From Caulobacter segnis (GTDB lineage: Bacteria; Pseudomonadota; Alphaproteobacteria; Caulobacterales; Caulobacteraceae), in NCBI RefSeq assembly GCF_003243465.1, contig NZ_QFQZ01000008.1, forward strand, positions 21,471-85,470: a DNA stretch of 64,000 nt, read 5' to 3'. Numbering within the stretch: the first letter of the stretch is position 1; each line of letters opens with the position of its first letter. Positions 58,764 to 64,000 of the stretch are shown here, in pieces. Under the pieces are notes generated by a model. It worked only from the letters and a program-made list of their open reading frames with translations. It searched no databases and had not been told where the DNA came from. Both the position numbers and the translations under genes were made by a program.

Positions 58764-60257
58764 TCAGCCTGAGATGATCTTGGCCTTCAGGCCTAGGTGT
58801 TGGGCCGCGGTGTTGGCGCGCTTGTTCGTCGGTTCGCCCAGAAGCAGGTCGGCGAAGCCGGGATCGGCGGCGACGATCATATGGGTCTTGTCCAGACTCA
58901 GCCGGGCGTGCGCCAGCAGGCTGGGGCTGCGACCCGACAGGTCGCAGGCCAGGCGCATGGTCGCGCCCACGGCCCGCGCGCGCTTCAGCTGGGCGGGGCT
59001 GAGCAGGCGCTCCAGCGTCGCCAGTTCCGGCGGGTGGAAGTTGGTCGCGTGGCGGGCGTGGGCGGCGGCGGCCAGGAAGCAGCGCTCGGCGTGGGTCTGG
59101 CCCGCGATCGGTGCGCGCAGCACCTGCTCGAACACAAGATCGGCGCGATGGTCGGGGTGCAGGCGCACGCCGACGTCGGCCAGGCGGCAGGCGGCGGAGA
59201 CCAGCACGCCGTCGCGCTCGCCGAACAGGGCGGGCAATTCGCGGAAGGCCGGAGTGATCCAGGCGTCCAGGGCCGCGCCCAGGTCGTCGGCCACGCCCTG
59301 GCGCGCCCCCAGCGCCGCGCAGCCCTCGATCAGCGGATCCAGGCTGCGCACGCGTGGCGGCATGGCCTCGAACAGCAGCCCCTCGCGCACGCCGAAGGCC
59401 GAGATCTCGATCCGTTTCAGGCCGAGTTGCTCGATCAGCGTCTCCAGGACCACGGCCGCATAGGGCAGGGTCTCAGAGCGCTTCTTGCTCATGCCCTCGA
59501 TGCGATCCAGCGAGCTCTTGGACTGGTGGGCGACCAGGCGCGCGGCGTCCAGGGCCTCGGCGGCGCCGATCTCGTACTGGTGGACGACGTGCAGCGGATA
59601 GCCCGACAGCCGCATGTGCAGCAGGGCCAGGTTCCGCCAGGCGCCGCCCACGGCATGGAAGGTGTCGGTGCGGAAGTCGGCGGCGACGGCGGCGATGCGC
59701 TCGCGCGACAGGCGACGGACGCGCTCGGCGTCGAAGCCGGCGCCGTTCGGGCCGGCCAGGCTGAATGGGCCCAGCGGCAGGGTCACGCCCTGACCCGCGC
59801 CGGTGGCCGACAGGCGTACGAGCTCGAGGCTGGCGCCGCCCAGGTCGCCGACCACGCCCTCGGCGTCCGGCGCGCCGGCCAGCACGCCCACGGCGGCGTA
59901 GTGGGCTTCTTCCTCGCCCGACAGGACGCGGACCGAGAAGCCGGTCTCCTCGCGCACGCGGCGGATGAAGTCGGGGCCGTCGGCGGCTTCGCGGGCGGCG
60001 GCCGTGGCCACGGCGAAGACCTCGGCGGGCTTGACGGCCTCCAGGACGGCGCGGAAGCGCTTCAGGGCCTGCAGGGTCTGGGCGACGCCGTCCGGCGACA
60101 GGCGGCCGGTCTTGGCCAGGTCTCGGCCAAGGCCCGCCAGGACCTTCTCGTTGAAGACCGTCCAGATGGCGCGGCCTTCCAGGCGGTACACCACCAGGCG
60201 GACCGAGTTGGAGCCGATATCGATCACGGCCGCGTCTCGCGGCGCCGGGAAGGGCAT
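58764..60257 (-). CDS. ppx: Ppx/GppA exopolyphosphatase
   Basis: A Ppx/GppA-family phosphatase that degrades polyphosphate, and may act on pppGpp. The 497-residue protein has the ASKHA-fold phosphate loops DIGSNSVRLVVY (about 12-23) and GDLGGASLELV (about 137-147), and a C-terminal HD-like helical domain. It is the last gene of the leftward hda-ppk-lipoprotein-ppx series. Having ppk and ppx together allows polyphosphate turnover to be controlled from one locus. Confidence 0.93.
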   Translation of the reverse strand: MPFPAPRDAAVIDIGSNSVRLVVYRLEGRAIWTVFNEKVLAGLGRDLAKTGRLSPDGVAQTLQALKRFRAVLEAVKPAEVFAVATAAAREAADGPDFIRRVREETGFSVRVLSGEEEAHYAAVGVLAGAPDAEGVVGDLGGASLELVRLSATGAGQGVTLPLGPFSLAGPNGAGFDAERVRRLSRERIAAVAADFRTDTFHAVGGAWRNLALLHMRLSGYPLHVVHQYEIGAAEALDAARLVAHQSKSSLDRIEGMSKKRSETLPYAAVVLETLIEQLGLKRIEISAFGVREGLLFEAMPPRVRSLDPLIEGCAALGARQGVADDLGAALDAWITPAFRELPALFGERDGVLVSAACRLADVGVRLHPDHRADLVFEQVLRAPIAGQTHAERCFLAAAAHARHATNFHPPELATLERLLSPAQLKRARAVGATMRLACDLSGRSPSLLAHARLSLDKTHMIVAADPGFADLLLGEPTNKRANTAAQHLGLKAKIISG

Positions 60258-60357
60258 GGGCGTCCTTTACCGCATTCCGGGCGCGGGGAAAGCGGGACCG
60301 ATCGTCCCGGCTCGATTTTCCGTGGGATGATTGCGTTTGGCCCGCCGCATGGGGACG

Positions 60358-60759
60358 CTAGGGGTTGATCCGGCAGGCCACGGTCTTCCAGCCGTCGTCC
60401 TCAAGGCGGTGATAGCACGTGCCGTAGCTCAGCTGCCGTCCGTGGGCGCGGGGGCCGCCCTTGGTCAGGGCCCAGGGCTCGGGGCCGATCAGGATCATGT
60501 CCGTGGTGTCGGTCCGCTGGCGATGGGTGCATAGGCCCCACCAGGCGATGTGAGGCCCGCCCATCACGCCCGGCCCGTAGACGGCGGCTTCGGCCTGCGC
60601 CTTGCGCTCGACGCCGGGCGGAACCGAACCGAAGCGGTCGAGGCCGGGCTGCGAACGCAGGGCCTGCACCGCGCAGAGCGTGGCCTGCTCTCCGCGCGTG
60701 GGGAAGTCGCACGCCGCCAGCAGCAGCGGCAGGAGCAGCAGCGCGCGCCTAATCTCCAA
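60358..60759 (-). CDS. small lipoprotein between ppk and ppx
   Basis: A 133-residue predicted lipoprotein with Cys17 in LLLAACD. The mature part is rich in Trp, His and Cys (CAVQAL, WGLCTHRQ, GTCYHRLEDDGW, VACRINP), so disulphides are likely. It starts with TTG six bases after the ppk stop and appears co-transcribed with ppk and ppx. I do not recognise the family. Its position suggests, but does not show, a link with polyphosphate or envelope function. Confidence 0.6.
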   Translation of the reverse strand: MEIRRALLLLPLLLAACDFPTRGEQATLCAVQALRSQPGLDRFGSVPPGVERKAQAEAAVYGPGVMGGPHIAWWGLCTHRQRTDTTDMILIGPEPWALTKGGPRAHGRQLSYGTCYHRLEDDGWKTVACRINP

Positions 60760-60764
60760 AGACC

Positions 60765-63005
60765 CTAGGCCTTGCGCTTGGGGCCCACGTGGTCGAACGC
60801 GCGGGGCAGGTCGCGAGCCCCGTGACCGCGTCCCGACAGGCTGGGATTGGTCATGAAGTAGTCGTGGGCCGAGAAGGCGCCCTTGCTGTTCCAGGCCGGA
60901 TCGCGGGCGTAGTCGCCCTCGCTGTCCAGCTTCCAGCTCTGGGCCTCGTCATTGAGGTTGGCGACCATGATCTGGTCCAGCACCTGCTGGTGGACGGTCG
61001 GGTTCTCGACCGGCACCAGGCTCTCGACGCGACGGTCGAGGTTGCGCGGCATCCAGTCGGCCGAGCTGATGAAGAGCCGCGTCTGCGCCGAGGGCATGGC
61101 CGCGCCGTTGGCGAAGGCCAGGATGCGGGCGTGCTCCAGGAAGCGGCCGACGATGCTCTTGACCCGGATGTTCTCCGACAGCCCCTTGATCCCCGGCCGC
61201 AGGCAGCAGATGCCGCGCACGACGAGGTCGATCTGCACGCCCGCCTGGCTGGCCTTGTAGAGGGCGTCGATCACCTGCGGGTCGACGACCGAGTTCATCT
61301 TGGCCCAGATGCCCGCCGGCTTGCCCGCCCGCGCCGCCTCGGCCTCGGTCTCGATCATCCGCAGCAGGTCGGGCTTCAGCGTCATCGGCGAGAACGACAG
61401 CTTCTCCAGCCGCCCGGGCTGGGCGTAGCCGGTGATGAAGTTGAACAGCTTGCCCCCGTCGCGCCCCAGGGCCGGGTCGCAGGTGAAGAGGGAAAGGTCG
61501 GTGTAAACCCGCGCCGTCTGCGGGTGGTAGTTGCCGGTGCCGAAGTGGCAGTAGGTCCGCAGGGTCTGGTCGGCCTCGCGGCGGACCACGACCGACAGCT
61601 TGGCGTGGGTCTTCCAGTCGACGAAGCCGAACACCACGTGCACGCCCGCCCGCTCCAGGTCGCGCGCCCACTTGAGGTTATTTTCCTCGTCGAAGCGGGC
61701 CTTGATCTCCACGAGGGCCGTGACGTTCTTGCCGTTGTCGGCCGCCTCGATCAGGGCCGCGACGATCGGGCTGTCCTTGGAGGTGCGGTAGAGCGTCTGC
61801 TTGATCGCCAGCACGTTCGGGTCGCGCGCGGCCTGGCGGACGAACTGCACCACCACGTCGAAGCTCTCGAACGGGTGGTGAACCAGAATGTCCTTCTCGC
61901 GGATCGCCGCGAAGCAGTCGCCGCCGTGGTCGCGGATGCGCTCTGGGAAGCGGGCGTTGAACGGCGGGAACTTCAGGTCCGGCCGGTCCGGCGGGATCAG
62001 CTCGGACATCTGGGCCAAACCGAGCTTGCCGTCCACCAGGATCACGTCCTCGGGCTCGGCGCGCAGGCCCTCGATGATGAATTCGCGCAGGTCCGGCGGC
62101 ATGGTGGTCTGGATCTTGACCCGCACCACGCGGCCCAGGCGACGCTTCTTCAGCCGCGCCTCGAACTCGCGCACCAGGTCTTCGGCCTCTTCCTCGATCT
62201 CCAGATCGCTGTCGCGGATCAGGCGGAACAGGCCGCGCCCCTCGACCTCGTAGCCGGGGAACAGGTGGTCCAAGAAGAGGATGATGAAGCTTTCCAGCGC
62301 CATGATCTTGCGCTGGCGCTTCTTGCCGCGCGAGACCACCGAGCTCAGCTCCCAGAACCGCCGCACCTGCTGGGGGATCGGCGCCAGGGCGTAGAGGTGC
62401 TTGTCGTCGGCGATGCGACGCAGCTTCAGCGCCAGGCAGAAGCCCAGGTTCGGGATGAACGGAAACGGGTGGGCCGGGTCGATCGCCAGCGGCGTCAGCA
62501 CCGGGAAGATCTGGCTCTTGAAGATCTCCTCGGCCAGGACCTTGTCGTCGCCCTCGATGTCCTTGGCGTCGAGGAGCTTCAGCCCCTCGTCCCACAGCTC
62601 GGTGCGGACCTGGCGCCAGATCTTCTGCTGCTCGGCCATCAGCTCGGCGGCCGAGGCGTTGATGCGCGCCAGCTGCTCGCCCGGCGTCAGGCCGTCCTGG
62701 CTGATCACCCGCACGCCCTCGCGCACCTGGCCCTTCAGGCCGGCCACGCGAACCATGTAGAATTCGTCGAGGTTGTTGGCCGAGATCGACAGGAACCTTA
62801 AGCGCTCCAGCAGCGGGTGGCGCGGATTGCCGCTCTCCTCCAGCACCCGCTGGTTGAAGGCCAGCCACGACAGCTCGCGATTGAAGAACCGCTCGGGCGA
62901 GCCCATCAGCTCGGCGTCGAGCACCAGCCCGGGGGCTTCGTCCGTCTGCGGAACAACGGCGGTGGCGGAGGTCGCGGTGGCGGGCATGGTCGCGGCGTCG
63001 GTCAT
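60765..63005 (-). CDS. ppk: polyphosphate kinase
   Basis: Ppk1 makes polyphosphate from ATP through a phosphohistidine intermediate. The 746-residue protein has the four PPK1 domains: RFFNRELSWLAFNQRVLEE near the N-terminus, DILVHHPFESFDVVVQFV, the phosphoacceptor-histidine region YCHFGTGNYHPQTARVYTDLS and SSADWMPRNLDRRVE. The length is slightly greater than E. coli Ppk (688). It follows hda by 206 bases that contain a palindromic repeat. Polyphosphate accumulates in starvation and in Caulobacter-type cells has been linked to control of replication initiation. Confidence 0.97.
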   Translation of the reverse strand: MTDAATMPATATSATAVVPQTDEAPGLVLDAELMGSPERFFNRELSWLAFNQRVLEESGNPRHPLLERLRFLSISANNLDEFYMVRVAGLKGQVREGVRVISQDGLTPGEQLARINASAAELMAEQQKIWRQVRTELWDEGLKLLDAKDIEGDDKVLAEEIFKSQIFPVLTPLAIDPAHPFPFIPNLGFCLALKLRRIADDKHLYALAPIPQQVRRFWELSSVVSRGKKRQRKIMALESFIILFLDHLFPGYEVEGRGLFRLIRDSDLEIEEEAEDLVREFEARLKKRRLGRVVRVKIQTTMPPDLREFIIEGLRAEPEDVILVDGKLGLAQMSELIPPDRPDLKFPPFNARFPERIRDHGGDCFAAIREKDILVHHPFESFDVVVQFVRQAARDPNVLAIKQTLYRTSKDSPIVAALIEAADNGKNVTALVEIKARFDEENNLKWARDLERAGVHVVFGFVDWKTHAKLSVVVRREADQTLRTYCHFGTGNYHPQTARVYTDLSLFTCDPALGRDGGKLFNFITGYAQPGRLEKLSFSPMTLKPDLLRMIETEAEAARAGKPAGIWAKMNSVVDPQVIDALYKASQAGVQIDLVVRGICCLRPGIKGLSENIRVKSIVGRFLEHARILAFANGAAMPSAQTRLFISSADWMPRNLDRRVESLVPVENPTVHQQVLDQIMVANLNDEAQSWKLDSEGDYARDPAWNSKGAFSAHDYFMTNPSLSGRGHGARDLPRAFDHVGPKRKA

Positions 63006-63077
63006 GGTTTCACTATAGGCGAACTTTGTTCCGCCATGGTGAACGAGGCAAGTGACGGGAAGAAGACAGCGGGGTTT

Positions 63078-63206
63078 CCTTCTCCCCTTGCGGGAGAAGG
63101 TGGCGCGAGAGCGCCGGATGAGGGGTTTCGCGGCGTTCGTCGGACAGGACTTTTCGACCCCTCATCCGTCAGCTGCGCTGACACCTTCTCCCGCAAGGGG
63201 AGAAGG
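63078..63206. repeat. nested inverted-repeat element between ppk and hda
   Basis: Outer arms of 25 bases (63078-63102 and 63182-63206) are perfect reverse complements and each contains a small internal palindrome (CTTCTCC...GGAGAAG). Inner arms CGGATGAGGGGT/ACCCCTCATCCG (63115-63126 and 63157-63168) are also perfect. The whole can fold into one long cruciform. It resembles dispersed palindromic elements found between genes of several proteobacteria. Confidence 0.8.
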
Positions 63207-63211
63207 AGCGC

Positions 63212-63898
63212 CTACTCCTCATCCCCCTCGAAATCCCCCAGCACCTCGCGCGCCAGGGCCTTGTTCAGCTCGCGCCGCATCTGCGCCGCCGCCTCGTCTA
63301 GCAGGTCCGCCGCCGCGATCGCCTCGGCGGCCGAGCGGGGCAGGCGCAGCAGCAGGTAGGGATAGAGGTCCGGGTCGGGCTTCAGCAGCCGGTGTTCGAA
63401 GGCCCGCCGCAGCACCGCCTCCAGCACCACGTCGTCGGGCGCGTTGATCGTCGCCACGCACAGGGCGTTCAGCCGCGAGCGCAGGTCCGGCACCGCCGCC
63501 GCCCAGCCCACCGGGGGCGTCCGCCCGGTCAGCAGCACGGTCCCGCCGTCGACCCCGGCCATGTTGAGGATGTGGAACAGCGCCTCGTCGGGCAGCGCGG
63601 TCCCTTCGGCGCGCCGGTCGGCGTCCTCGACCAGGATCGCCTTGCCGCGCAGGGCGGGGAGGTCGGGCGCGTCGTCGCCGGTCGCCTCGACGACCACGGC
63701 GTCATGCGCCGCCGCCCAGGCCCTGGCCAGGTGCGTCTTGCCCACCCCCGCCGGCCCGACCAGCGCCAGCCGCCCCTCGGGCCAGTCCGGCCAGGCCTCG
63801 ACCCGCGCCACGGCGTCGGCGTTGCTCGGCGAGACGGCGAAGTCTTCGCGAGCATAGGTCGGCGCGGCGGTCAGCGGCAGTCGGAACTGGGTGGACAA
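63212..63898 (-). CDS. hda: DnaA regulatory inactivator HdaA
   Basis: HdaA promotes hydrolysis of DnaA-bound ATP after replication starts, acting with the DNA sliding clamp. The 228-residue AAA+ protein has the clamp-binding motif QFRLPL at residues 4-9, a P-loop GPAGVGKTHL (about 48-57) and a Walker B ILVEDADR. A TTG start at 63898 was chosen because it leaves the clamp motif at the very N-terminus. It is upstream of ppk on the same strand. Confidence 0.93.
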   Translation of the reverse strand: MSTQFRLPLTAAPTYAREDFAVSPSNADAVARVEAWPDWPEGRLALVGPAGVGKTHLARAWAAAHDAVVVEATGDDAPDLPALRGKAILVEDADRRAEGTALPDEALFHILNMAGVDGGTVLLTGRTPPVGWAAAVPDLRSRLNALCVATINAPDDVVLEAVLRRAFEHRLLKPDPDLYPYLLLRLPRSAAEAIAAADLLDEAAAQMRRELNKALAREVLGDFEGDEE

Positions 63899-63952
63899 CG
63901 CAAGGTCCCAGCGTGGTGAACGTCAGGACAGGGATATAGGGCGCGTTGGCGC

Positions 63953-63994
63953 GGCTGGGGAGGTGGCGGGGCTGGGGAGGTTGGGGATGGAGGG
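63953..63994 (+). other. G-tract cluster upstream of hda
   Basis: Five GGGG runs separated by 7, 2, 5 and 5 bases (starting at 63956, 63967, 63973, 63982 and 63991), which is a G-quadruplex-type pattern on the plus strand. An 11-base direct repeat (GCTGGGGAGGT at 63953 and 63970) makes up part of it. It lies 55 bases upstream of the hda start. The window ends here, so it may be part of a gene beyond the edge. Confidence 0.5.
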
Positions 63995-64000
63995 GCGGGA

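Noticed and set aside
60789..62801. A 670-residue open frame on the plus strand opposite ppk
   Set aside because: It is Arg/Leu/Gly-rich with no family motif and lies fully antisense to ppk. Long antisense frames are expected in very high-GC codon-biased genes.
1..64000. tRNA genes, CRISPR arrays, insertion sequences or prophage genes
   Set aside because: No cloverleaf-like sequence, spaced repeats, transposase, integrase or phage structural gene was seen in any gap or frame.

Overview
This 64 kb window is high-GC, densely packed chromosomal DNA of an alphaproteobacterium, most likely Caulobacter or a close relative. That placement is an inference. It rests on the gene content (an HdaA-type DnaA regulator beside ppk, a TonB-dependent receptor, an HWE-family histidine kinase), on promoter-like sequences that fit the Caulobacter housekeeping pattern TTGACGS-N10-14-GCTANAWC, on a CtrA-like site ahead of a chemoreceptor, and on the gene order. 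No tRNA, rRNA, CRISPR array, insertion sequence or prophage was seen. No gene-free stretch exceeds about 240 bases.

Much of the window is a conserved housekeeping backbone. From the left it has panB, yfgM-bamB-der, then a leftward series (dnaB, alr, radA, cvpA, purF, SDR) fed from the ribosomal operon rpsF-rpsR-rplI. Next is the rightward fatty-acid and envelope series fabD-fabG-acpP-fabF-mltG-yicC-gmk. The leftward series lptF-lptG-lptD-surA-pdxA-rsmA handles LPS export, outer-membrane protein folding, vitamin B6 and rRNA methylation. After these come pepA-holC, an ABC-F ATPase, ndk, purM-purN, rnd, and finally hda-ppk-lipoprotein-ppx.

Accessory genes are inserted between these blocks. Positions 767-3678 hold two tandem copies of a three-gene module: a small membrane protein with a shared RRE...GxxP pattern, an ECF sigma factor, and a small two-helix membrane protein that is probably the anti-sigma factor. 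This is the most interesting part of the window. A TonB receptor and a MarC protein interrupt the ribosomal-dnaB-alr run. Positions 23779-27555 carry two secreted proteins, a sterol-desaturase-family enzyme, a membrane-anchored AraC regulator and a periplasmic peroxiredoxin. Positions 46473-49174 carry lipoproteins, a cytochrome c and a ribbon-helix-helix/membrane fusion. Positions 51706-53481 carry YoaK, DedA and PRC-barrel proteins.

Non-coding features include several clear hairpin terminators (after acpP, rplI, ndk and bamB), a structured leader ahead of rpsF, four dispersed palindromic intergenic elements (near 17.8, 28.7, 46.9 and 63.1 kb) and a G-tract cluster upstream of hda at the right edge.
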